DNA from: an uncultured Flavobacteriales bacterium
Lineage (GTDB): Bacteria > Bacteroidota > Bacteroidia > Flavobacteriales_D > Crocinitomicaceae
Direction: 5' to 3'
Assembly: GCA_903879765.1 (NCBI GenBank)
Contig: CAIRMS010000327.1
Span: 1-10,279 of the forward strand
Length of the DNA stretch: 10,279 nucleotides
Below, one piece after another: positions 1-7,288 of this stretch (position 1 is the first letter of the stretch; each line of letters starts with the position of its first letter). The notes beneath the pieces are model-generated. The model had not been told where the DNA came from, ran no database searches, and worked only from the letters and a program-made list of their open reading frames with translations. Both the position numbers and the translations under genes were made by a program.

Positions 1-1512
1 ATATACGTGTCCATCTGCGCAAAAAGAGAAAAGATTGGAACTGCGTTCTTGTAATTCTCCTTTTGGTAAGCATGTGGCAGAAATGACATCAATCATTTTT
101 AATTGCTTATCGAATTTTCCTTTGCGAATCTTCTCTAAACGATCTTTCAACTGAAACAATTGCTTCGAGATACGTGTCAGTTCGGCTTCAACCATGCTCA
201 CTTGATTGGAATCCACTTCGTTGGTTAATTGCGTCCATTTGGAACTCAGTTTCAAGGTTAATTCATCTAATTCACTGAAATCAATGGCTTGACTTCCTTC
301 GCGTGCTAGAAATTCTTGCTTTAATTCTTGTGGATTGCGCCACAGATCGTGGGTAGAGAATCCCATTCCTTGCCAATCGATCCAGTTTTTTTCTTCCAAC
401 AAAAGAATGCTTGTTCTCGCTTGAATTAACGGAAATAATACGTTTGCTTCTTGGAAAACGTCTTTTAATTGCAACCAATACATGATTTCACCGGGACCTC
501 CAACGTAACATAAGTTCGGCAAGAGAAATTCTTGGTAAACTGGACGCAAAACCACATTCGGTGAAAAAGACTCCGGATGGCTTTTTAATTCTTCTAGGAT
601 GCTTTCAGTATCCATTTCTTTCGAACCAATTTGAAATCCAGTCTCTGTTCGTTGAATGCGATCGCGTTTTTCCGGACTCAAATAAAACAAATTCGTGTCC
701 TTCGCTTCAACTTGCAAAGGAAATCCCGCTTGACTTAAAGATCGATTCGTTTGTTCCACTGCTTTCACTGAAAATCCGCTGAGCAGTTCTTGTTTTAAAA
801 TAGGGGAGAAGGCTTCTTTCCACAGCGGCAAGTCGCCATCCATGACGATCAAGCCGTAATGTCCAAATAGTTCATTGACGAATTGAAAAAAGGCTTTCCC
901 GTAAGTTTCCCCGGACAGCGCATCCATCAAAGTGTGAATTTCGCTGTCAGGATGATGTTGGAATTTCGTATGAATCTCCGAAACAACTTTTTCGAGTCCG
1001 TCTAGGTTCATGCGTCCAACTGCACCTCCGTTAGAACGATCCCATTTCAAGACCTGTTGAAACAATTGAAGCGATTGAATCTCGGCAAAATCGTGGTCTT
1101 CGGATGCCATCCAGTAAACAGGAACGAATTCGTAATCTGGATAACTAACTTTCAGTTCCTCACATTGTTTGATGACATGAAGGATTTTATAAATAAAAAA
1201 CAAGGGTCCAGTAGCTAAACTTAATTGATGGCCTGTTGTAATCGTAAAACAATTGTCTTTACCTAGTTTCTCGATATTCGCTTGAACTTGCTCAGAACGG
1301 AGTACATCTTCGTACAATTCTTCGAGTCCATCTTGCAGCAAATCACGTTGCGCAGGACCAAAAACGCGTTGTTTTTCGGTCAATTGTTCCAAAAATGCTT
1401 CCTTCGAAAATGGACGTTGAATCCACGTAGATACTGCCGCTTGATTTTCGGTGAAAAGTCGCTGTTTTTCGCTGAAAAATGGCGTGGAAGAACGTGGAAT
1501 GTCTATGCGCAT
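1..1512 (-). CDS. bshC: Bacillithiol biosynthesis cysteine-adding enzyme BshC (3' end cut off by window)
   Basis: BshC is the putative cysteine ligase that joins L-cysteine to glucosaminyl-malate in the last step of bacillithiol synthesis, in the cytosol. The frame is open for 504 codons from the ATG at 1512-1510 down to base 1. The family is about 530-540 residues, so some 25-40 C-terminal residues lie outside the window. Recognisable segments are TGHQL (residues 93-97), VYWMASEDHDF (132-142), the VYQEFLLPNLCYVGGPGEI block (325-343), a charged coiled-coil stretch at about 436-470, known in BshC as the dimerisation helix, and PKGELQER (483-490). All follow the BshC pattern. The start is 7 bases after the icmF stop, so translation is probably coupled, and no Shine-Dalgarno sequence is visible. 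It presumably shares the icmF transcript. The assignment to the family is firm. The cysteine-adding reaction is inferred from the pathway for the family as a whole. Confidence 0.95.
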   Translation of the reverse strand, partial: MRIDIPRSSTPFFSEKQRLFTENQAAVSTWIQRPFSKEAFLEQLTEKQRVFGPAQRDLLQDGLEELYEDVLRSEQVQANIEKLGKDNCFTITTGHQLSLATGPLFFIYKILHVIKQCEELKVSYPDYEFVPVYWMASEDHDFAEIQSLQLFQQVLKWDRSNGGAVGRMNLDGLEKVVSEIHTKFQHHPDSEIHTLMDALSGETYGKAFFQFVNELFGHYGLIVMDGDLPLWKEAFSPILKQELLSGFSVKAVEQTNRSLSQAGFPLQVEAKDTNLFYLSPEKRDRIQRTETGFQIGSKEMDTESILEELKSHPESFSPNVVLRPVYQEFLLPNLCYVGGPGEIMYWLQLKDVFQEANVLFPLIQARTSILLLEEKNWIDWQGMGFSTHDLWRNPQELKQEFLAREGSQAIDFSELDELTLKLSSKWTQLTNEVDSNQVSMVEAELTRISKQLFQLKDRLEKIRKGKFDKQLKMIDVISATCLPKGELQERSSNLFSFCADGHVY

Positions 1513-1519
1513 GTGCAAA

Positions 1520-4500
1520 TTACATGTTGCGTCGATACTGACCACCTACTTCAAACAATGCTGAAGTAATCTGTCCAAGAGAAGCGAACTTACACGTTTC
1601 CATCAATTCTTCAAACATGTTTCGGTTGTTGATTGCCGCATCTTGAATTTTTGCAATTCCATTCAAAGCAGGTGTTTCATTTCCTTTTTGAAGGTGCTGC
1701 AACATCGTGATTTGGTATTCTTTTTCCTCTTCGGTTGCTCGGATGACTTCTTTTGGTAAAATTGTTGGAGATCCTTTCGAACTTAAGAAAGTGTTTACTC
1801 CGATAATTGGAAATTCACCTGTGTGTTTCAAGGTCTCGTAATACAAGGATTCCTCTTGGATTTTCGAACGTTGGTACATGGTTTCCATCGCTCCTAAAAC
1901 GCCACCACGTTCTGTAATGCGGTCGAATTCTGTTAAAACAGCTGATTCCACTAAATCTGTTAATTCGTCGATGATGAATGATCCTTGTAATGGATTCTCG
2001 TTTTTCGCCAATCCAAGTTCACGGTTGATGATCAACTGAATTGCCATGGCACGACGTACAGATTCCTCTGTTGGTGTCGTAATCGCCTCGTCATATGCAT
2101 TCGTGTGTAAGGAATTACAGTTGTCATAAATCGCATACAACGCTTGAAGTGTCGTACGAATGTCGTTGAAGTCAATTTCTTGTGCGTGTAGGGAACGTCC
2201 AGATGTTTGGATGTGGTATTTCAACATTTGCGCACGTGGATTCGCACCGTATTTCTTCGCTAGAGCTTTCGCCCACAAACGACGAGCAACGCGTCCAATC
2301 ACTGCGTATTCTGGATCAATTCCATTGGAGAAGAAGAAGGACAAGTTTGGACCGAAGTCGTTGATGTCCATTCCGCGACTTAAATAGTATTCCACATAAG
2401 TGAATCCATTCGCCAAGGTAAACGCCAATTGTGTAATTGGATTTGCTCCAGCTTCCGCAATGTGGTATCCTGAAATGGAAACTGAGTAGAAGTTACGCAC
2501 GCCATTTTCGATGAAATACTGTTGTACATCTCCCATCAAGCGCAACGCGAATTCAGTGGAGAAAATACAGGTATTCTGTGCCTGATCTTCTTTTAAAATA
2601 TCTGCTTGAACGGTTCCACGAACTTGTTTCAAGGTTTCCGTTTTGATGTCCAAATAAACATCCGCAGGAAGTACTTGGTCGCCCGTTACACCGAGTAACA
2701 TCAATCCTAATCCGTTGTTTCCTTCTGGTAATTCTCCTTGGTAACTTGGGCGCTCAACGCCTTTTGCTTTGTAAATGGCTGCAATTTTTGCTTCCACTTC
2801 CGCTTCGAGTCCGTTAGCGATGATGTATTTCTCACAATTTTGATCGATGGCTGCATTCATGAAGAAGGCCAACAACATCGGTGCTGGACCATTAATCGTC
2901 ATGGAAACGGACGTCGCTGGATGACTTAAGTCAAAACCGGAGTATAATTTTTTCGCATCGTCCAAACAACATATGGAAACACCTGAATTTCCGATTTTCC
3001 CATAAATGTCGGGACGAATCGCTGGATCATTTCCATACAAAGTAACGGAGTCAAATGCTGTAGAAAGTCGTTTCGCCGGCATGCCCAAACTCACGTAGTG
3101 AAAACGCTTGTTTGTACGCTCTGGTCCACCTTCACCCGCAAACATACGTGTTGGATCTTCACCTTCACGTTTGAACGGGAACAATCCGGAGGTATACGGG
3201 AATTCACCTGGGAAATTCTCTTGAAGAACCCAGCGTAAAATATCTCCCCAACTGCTGTATCTTGGTGAAGCTACTTTCGGGATTTGGGAATGAGAAAGTG
3301 ATTCAGTATGTGTTTGAATGCTTAAAACTTTGTCGCGCACCTTGAATTCGTAAGCTGGATTTTTGAAGGATTGTTTCTTCGCCTCCCAGTTTTGAAGGAT
3401 TTCCCAGTTACGCGGATCGAAGTTTAATTTTTCTTTTTCAAACGCTTCTTGTAATCCTTTAATCAAGCGGTCTTTGTCCTCGATTGTTGTATTTTCTAAC
3501 GTCGCAATAGATGACTGAAGTCCTTGTAGTTTTTCCGCTACCTTCACTTGTTCATTCACCCATTTGTCGTAGGCTCTATTATTTTCCGAAATTTCAGAAA
3601 GGTAACGTGTTCTTTCCGGTGGAATCACATAGATTTTCTCGGACATCTCGCGTGTGATTTGGAAGGTCGAATGCATTGCTGCACCTGTTTTCTCCACCAT
3701 TTTATCCATAATGACTTTGTACAAGGAATTCATCCCTGGGTCATTAAATTGGGAAGCAATCGTTCCATAAACAGGCATGTCATCCACATTGGAATCCCAC
3801 AGGTTATGGTTGCGTTGGTATTGTTTGCGTACATCGCGCAATGCATCTAGCGCACCGCGTTTGTCGAATTTATTTAACGCGATCACATCGGCAAAATCCA
3901 ACATGTCGATTTTCTCTAATTGTGTAGCTGCACCATATTCCGGTGTCATCACGTATAAGGAAACATCAGAGTGATCCAAGATTTCTGTATCGGATTGACC
4001 AATTCCAGATGTTTCTAGGATGATCAAATCATAGTTTGCCGCTTTTAAAATACTGATGGCTTCAGCAACGTGTTTCGATAAAGCCAAATTGGACTGACGG
4101 GTTGCTAACGAACGCATATACACACGTTCACTTTTTATCGAGTTCATACGAATGCGGTCACCTAACAAGGCTCCGCCGGTTTTGCGTTTCGATGGGTCCA
4201 CAGAAACGACTGCAATTTGCTTGTCCGTAAAGTCAATTAAGAAACGACGAACCAATTCATCTACTAAAGATGACTTTCCAGATCCACCGGTTCCAGTAAT
4301 TCCTAGAACAGGAATCGCAGATTTATCTGAAATCGCATGAATTTCCTTTAATAATGCACTGTTTTCTGCCGGAAAATTTTCCGCACCTGAAATCATGCGT
4401 GCAATCGTTGGAACGAATTTATCCGCCAATTGGGTAATAACTTCATTGGAAGATGGCAATGAACTCGGTTCACCAACAGGGAAGTCACATTTTCGAATGA

Positions 4501-4915
4501 GGTCATTAATCATTCCTTGCAATCCCATCGATCTTCCATCGTCAGGATGGTAGATGCGGGTAATCCCGTAACCTTGTAATTCGGCAATTTCAGATGGAAG
4601 AATGGTTCCACCGCCACCACCAAAAATCTTCACATGTGGCGCTCCTTTTTCTTGAAGCAAATCGTACATGTATTTGAAGTATTCGATGTGTCCACCTTGG
4701 TAAGATGTCATTGCAATCGCTTGAGCATCCTCTTGAATCGCACAATCCACTACTTCTTCTACAGAACGATCGTGTCCGAGGTGAATGACTTCGCAACCGG
4801 TTGCTTGAATGATGCGGCGCATGATGTTTATGGCTGCGTCATGTCCATCAAATAGGGAGGCTGCGGTTACAATGCGGATTTTATTAACTGGGATGTAAGG
4901 AGCTTCTTGTTCCAT
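1520..4915 (-). CDS. icmF: Fused isobutyryl-CoA mutase IcmF (B12 domain, MeaI-type GTPase and mutase in one chain)
   Basis: The enzyme interconverts isobutyryl-CoA and n-butyryl-CoA by an adenosylcobalamin radical mechanism; its built-in GTPase gates cofactor loading. The 1131-residue chain has the IcmF order. First comes a cobalamin domain (about 10-145) with DGH (His25 the likely lower cobalt ligand), TSYQGGH and a GGGGG turn. Next is a P-loop GTPase with GTGGSGKS (208-215) and NKFD (348-351), then a helical linker (about 430-560), and then the mutase barrel to the C-terminus. In the barrel, Phe592 (in RMFAG) and Gln780 (in QAQNT) replace the Tyr and Arg that bind the carboxylate in methylmalonyl-CoA mutase, so this is an Icm-type enzyme. 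Some IcmFs also act on isovaleryl-CoA or pivalyl-CoA, which cannot be excluded. The ATG at 4915-4913 is chosen because the in-frame upstream ATG at 4993 adds 26 residues encoded by the promoter region. The gene lies 95 bases after the small unknown gene and 7 bases before bshC. Confidence 0.95.
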   Translation of the reverse strand: MEQEAPYIPVNKIRIVTAASLFDGHDAAINIMRRIIQATGCEVIHLGHDRSVEEVVDCAIQEDAQAIAMTSYQGGHIEYFKYMYDLLQEKGAPHVKIFGGGGGTILPSEIAELQGYGITRIYHPDDGRSMGLQGMINDLIRKCDFPVGEPSSLPSSNEVITQLADKFVPTIARMISGAENFPAENSALLKEIHAISDKSAIPVLGITGTGGSGKSSLVDELVRRFLIDFTDKQIAVVSVDPSKRKTGGALLGDRIRMNSIKSERVYMRSLATRQSNLALSKHVAEAISILKAANYDLIILETSGIGQSDTEILDHSDVSLYVMTPEYGAATQLEKIDMLDFADVIALNKFDKRGALDALRDVRKQYQRNHNLWDSNVDDMPVYGTIASQFNDPGMNSLYKVIMDKMVEKTGAAMHSTFQITREMSEKIYVIPPERTRYLSEISENNRAYDKWVNEQVKVAEKLQGLQSSIATLENTTIEDKDRLIKGLQEAFEKEKLNFDPRNWEILQNWEAKKQSFKNPAYEFKVRDKVLSIQTHTESLSHSQIPKVASPRYSSWGDILRWVLQENFPGEFPYTSGLFPFKREGEDPTRMFAGEGGPERTNKRFHYVSLGMPAKRLSTAFDSVTLYGNDPAIRPDIYGKIGNSGVSICCLDDAKKLYSGFDLSHPATSVSMTINGPAPMLLAFFMNAAIDQNCEKYIIANGLEAEVEAKIAAIYKAKGVERPSYQGELPEGNNGLGLMLLGVTGDQVLPADVYLDIKTETLKQVRGTVQADILKEDQAQNTCIFSTEFALRLMGDVQQYFIENGVRNFYSVSISGYHIAEAGANPITQLAFTLANGFTYVEYYLSRGMDINDFGPNLSFFFSNGIDPEYAVIGRVARRLWAKALAKKYGANPRAQMLKYHIQTSGRSLHAQEIDFNDIRTTLQALYAIYDNCNSLHTNAYDEAITTPTEESVRRAMAIQLIINRELGLAKNENPLQGSFIIDELTDLVESAVLTEFDRITERGGVLGAMETMYQRSKIQEESLYYETLKHTGEFPIIGVNTFLSSKGSPTILPKEVIRATEEEKEYQITMLQHLQKGNETPALNGIAKIQDAAINNRNMFEELMETCKFASLGQITSALFEVGGQYRRNM

Positions 4916-4941
4916 GCTATTTATACGTGTTGTTTGATGGA

Positions 4942-4949
4942 CAAAACTA
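4942..4949 (-). promoter_or_regulatory. Candidate promoter -7 element for icmF
   Basis: On the minus strand the bases read TAGTTTTG, an exact match to the Bacteroidota -7 consensus TAnnTTTG. It lies 26 bases before the icmF ATG at 4915. No clean TTG is found at the expected -33 distance; only TTC/GTT-like bases are there, so the match is one-sided. If real, it gives icmF and bshC their own transcript and supports the shorter icmF start. Confidence 0.4.
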
Positions 4950-5010
4950 CGCAAAAAAGCTGATTTTAGGGAACGAAAAGGGATGAAATACAATCGAAGT
5001 TTAATGAAGC

Positions 5011-5265
5011 CTAGGCTTGGTCAAGCGCTGTGTTTTCCGTTCCAATGGACTCAAACAAGGCTTTGGTAGAAAGTAAGAATCCTTCTTCGCAATTCAGCAT
5101 GTCTTGAATGCGCAAAATTTCAGGATATTGTTTTGCTTCTATTTCGATGGTAAACACTTGTTTGCCAATGATTTGTTTTTCTATGAAATAACGATCATCG
5201 CGAATTTCGTAATGCGATTTCTCATTAGCTAATTTACGGTATTGCGGAAAATCTAAACCAGACAT
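5011..5265 (-). CDS. Small conserved-looking protein of unknown function, coupled to the flavoprotein gene
   Basis: This is an 84-residue protein that I do not recognise. Its ATG (5265-5263) shares one base with the stop codon of the upstream flavoprotein gene (TAATG), a classic sign of translational coupling and the main argument that it is a real gene. It has no signal peptide or membrane segment. It is charged and alternates hydrophobic and polar residues in the middle (QVFTIEIEAKQY, about 36-47), consistent with a small soluble alpha/beta fold. It contains a single cysteine, in LNCEEGF (about 58-64), and no metal-binding cluster. The stop codon TAG is 95 bases before icmF. By position it could be an accessory or regulatory subunit of the flavoprotein, but that is inference from gene order alone. 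Confidence 0.7.
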   Translation of the reverse strand: MSGLDFPQYRKLANEKSHYEIRDDRYFIEKQIIGKQVFTIEIEAKQYPEILRIQDMLNCEEGFLLSTKALFESIGTENTALDQA

Positions 5266-6755
5266 TACAGGCGTTCGAGTGGTGTTTTAACGCCATCCAC
5301 CAATGAATAACACGCTAATTTATCTTTGAATACCGAAGATTTAAAGATGGATCGATTCAACAACATACGCACACATTCTTGAATTCCTTCCACAATCGAT
5401 GGATGAGGGTGGATCAATTCCGAAAGAACTTCAATCGACATGTTCAATTTGATGAGGAGTCCAACTGCTTGAATCGCTGTCGATGCATGCGCACCAACTA
5501 CACGCATTCCAAGGATGCGCATATCCTTATCGTTTGTCACAATGATTTTGAAGAATCCTTGTGTTTTACGCATCGCGATAGCTCTTGTAATCAAGGAATA
5601 ATCGATTTTCACCACTTTTACGGGTATGCTTTGCTCCACACATTGTTGTTCGTTGAGTCCGACTGAAGCAACTTCTGGTGAAAGGAACATGATCGTACAA
5701 ACATTGTCGTAGTTCAAGCGTTCTGGAATGTTGCCAAATGCTTTTTCCACTGCTTGACGTGCTTCAATCTCTCCCATATTTACAAGGGCGATTCTGCCAG
5801 AAACATCTCCAACAGCGTAAATATTTGGAACACTGGTAACAGTATCGTCGTCTCCAATGTGTACTCCTCTTTGAGACATTTCAACTCCAGCGTTTTCGAG
5901 TCCGAGTCCTTCAACGTTTGGAATGCGACCAACGGATAATAAAGCTTTCTCCACGCGGATGATTTCACGGCTACCATCTGGATAAGAAAGTTCGTATTCG
6001 ACTTCCCCATCGATTTTTTCTAAACGCTCTAATTTAGCATTTGAATGAATGGTTACGCCATGTTTTTTCATGTTGCTCTCCACTAACGTAGAAATATCTT
6101 CATCTTCAAAAGGCAAAATGCGTTCTTGTCGGTCAATCAAATACACTTTTGTTTTTCCGAAATTGGAAAAAATGGTTGCATATTCACAGCCAATTACACC
6201 TGCGCCGACAATTACCATGCTTTTTGGGTAATCTTTGATGTGATCAATGCCGTTACTTGTCAAAATGATTTCCTCATCGACTTCTATATTGGGCAGTGAT
6301 CTTGGACGGCTTCCGGTTGCCAAGATGATTTTTTCTCCGCGAATGATCTTTTTTTCACCTTCGTGGTCTATCTCTACTTCGTGCTTGGACACTAATTTTG
6401 CTTGTCCACGCTCATATTGAAGTAGTTTTTTCATCGTTTCTGTTTGCAAGAGCTTGATGTGCGCTGCATATTGAAATTTACGTTCAAAGATTGCTTCGGA
6501 AAGATTTTTACGTACGTCGTCCCAAGATAATTCGAATTTTGTTCTCCCTTTCGAAACGATCATGTCGTTGATGTCCGCAACACGACTCGCAAGTTCCCAT
6601 AAAGTCTTTGAAGATAAAGCGCCATTGTATACGCCAGCTCCTCCAACTCGGTCTTTTTCGATGAGGCAAACATTCTTGCCAAAATCAATTCCACGCATGG
6701 CCGCTGCATATCCTGCAGGACCTCCTCCAATCACTATTAAGTCAAATTCTTCCAT
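5265..6755 (-). CDS. LPD-fold FAD/NAD-dependent oxidoreductase lacking the redox-active cysteine pair
   Basis: The 496-residue flavoprotein has the dihydrolipoamide dehydrogenase/pyridine nucleotide transhydrogenase architecture. It has an FAD-binding GGGPAG (10-15), an ATGSRP turn (about 146-151), an NAD-binding GAGVIG (184-189) followed by Asp208 at the end of the next strand, which favours NAD over NADP, an FAD-contacting YAVGD (313-317), and a C-terminal dimer domain. The His-Glu pair of the family is kept in HPHPSIVE (His451, Glu456). The N-terminal motif, normally GGTCxxxxC, reads GGAGVYNGALSSK: Gly41 and Ala46 replace both cysteines. It therefore cannot use the standard disulfide chemistry and is unlikely to be a true lipoamide dehydrogenase. 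Soluble transhydrogenase (SthA) also lacks the second cysteine, so direct flavin-to-nucleotide hydride transfer is possible. About 35 residues follow the dimer domain. The start at 6755 is used because an open extension upstream, to 6986, reads antisense through the divergent gene and the promoter. The substrate is unknown. Confidence 0.88.
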   Translation of the reverse strand: MEEFDLIVIGGGPAGYAAAMRGIDFGKNVCLIEKDRVGGAGVYNGALSSKTLWELASRVADINDMIVSKGRTKFELSWDDVRKNLSEAIFERKFQYAAHIKLLQTETMKKLLQYERGQAKLVSKHEVEIDHEGEKKIIRGEKIILATGSRPRSLPNIEVDEEIILTSNGIDHIKDYPKSMVIVGAGVIGCEYATIFSNFGKTKVYLIDRQERILPFEDEDISTLVESNMKKHGVTIHSNAKLERLEKIDGEVEYELSYPDGSREIIRVEKALLSVGRIPNVEGLGLENAGVEMSQRGVHIGDDDTVTSVPNIYAVGDVSGRIALVNMGEIEARQAVEKAFGNIPERLNYDNVCTIMFLSPEVASVGLNEQQCVEQSIPVKVVKIDYSLITRAIAMRKTQGFFKIIVTNDKDMRILGMRVVGAHASTAIQAVGLLIKLNMSIEVLSELIHPHPSIVEGIQECVRMLLNRSIFKSSVFKDKLACYSLVDGVKTPLERL

Positions 6756-6773
6756 GAATGTGTAAATTCGCAT

Positions 6774-6802
6774 CAAAGATACAGAGAAAAGAGATGAGTC
6801 AA
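6774..6802 (-). promoter_or_regulatory. Bacteroidota-type promoter for the flavoprotein gene
   Basis: On the minus strand a -33 TTG (6802-6800) is followed after 18 bases by TATCTTTG (6781-6774), an exact TAnnTTTG -7 element. Spacing and both boxes fit the Bacteroidota housekeeping sigma consensus. The -7 box ends 18 bases before the ATG at 6755, leaving a very short leader. The -33 box lies within the first codons of the divergent cysteine-cluster gene, which starts at 6794. Confidence 0.65.
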
Positions 6803-7288
6803 TTGAAGGAAAATGATCAAAATGCGTTGGAGTTGGCAAAACAGCAACTTGAACAGACGAAAAAGACATTTCGCAAATGGAAGCAAAGTAAGCCGAAAGA
6901 ATTGGATCAACGCTTTCATCAAGCGCATACGCAAGAATTCCAAAAGATGGATTGTTTGACCTGTGCAAATTGCTGTAAAACGACAAGTCCTATTTTTCGT
7001 GATGCGGACATTCGACGAATCGCCAAACGTTTACGCATGAAGGAAGCACAATTGATCGATCAGTATTTAAAGATGGATGAGGAAAGCGACTACGTACTTA
7101 AAAAATCACCCTGTTCCTTTTTGTATGACGACAATACCTGCTCCATTTACGAGGATCGTCCCTTGGCTTGTCGTGAATATCCGCATACGGATCGAAAAAA
7201 CATGTTTCAAATTTTGGAGCTCACTGCCACAAATACGACCGTTTGTCCAGCGGTGGCTAGAATCGTAGATAAAATAACGAATCCATGA
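6794..7288 (+). CDS. YkgJ family cysteine-cluster protein
   Basis: The 164-residue cytosolic protein has the cysteine layout of the YkgJ (CxxCxxCC zinc/iron-chelating) family. It has CLTCANCC (Cys54, 57, 60, 61), then Cys107, Cys116 in the NTCSIYEDRP segment, Cys126 in RPLACREYP, and Cys151 in TVCPA. The RPxxCRxYP block is typical of the family. These residues are thought to bind a metal or Fe-S cluster, but the biochemical role of the family is poorly defined. Residues 1-45 are highly charged and probably helical. The ATG at 6794 is preferred over one at 6758 because it is preceded by the purine-rich GAGAAAAGAG, while 6758 would leave only two bases to the divergent start codon. It is the first gene of the plus-strand row and overlaps the next gene by four bases (ATGA). 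No convincing plus-strand promoter is visible; TAAATTCG at 6763 is a one-mismatch -7 candidate. Confidence 0.88.
   Translation: MSQLKENDQNALELAKQQLEQTKKTFRKWKQSKPKELDQRFHQAHTQEFQKMDCLTCANCCKTTSPIFRDADIRRIAKRLRMKEAQLIDQYLKMDEESDYVLKKSPCSFLYDDNTCSIYEDRPLACREYPHTDRKNMFQILELTATNTTVCPAVARIVDKITNP

Noticed and set aside
561..1569. Plus-strand open frames at 561-782 and 1282-1569
   Set aside because: They lie antisense within bshC, or across its junction with icmF, and their translations show no family features.
4916..4993. Longer icmF start at 4993
   Set aside because: The extra 26 residues are encoded by the region holding the -7 element, do not look like the family's N-terminus, and the family normally begins shortly before the cobalamin domain, as with the ATG at 4915.
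6607..6651. Flavoprotein as a pseudogene because of the missing cysteines
   Set aside because: The frame is intact for 496 codons, the other cofactor motifs and the His-Glu pair are preserved, and it has a good promoter, so altered function is more likely than decay.
6763..6770. TAAATTCG as promoter of the cysteine-cluster gene
   Set aside because: It has one mismatch to TAnnTTTG and no TTG at the proper upstream distance, so it is too weak to list as a feature.
6756..6986. 77-residue N-terminal extension of the flavoprotein
   Set aside because: It would read antisense through the start of the cysteine-cluster gene and across the promoter. The FAD-binding strand begins right after the ATG at 6755, as in the family.
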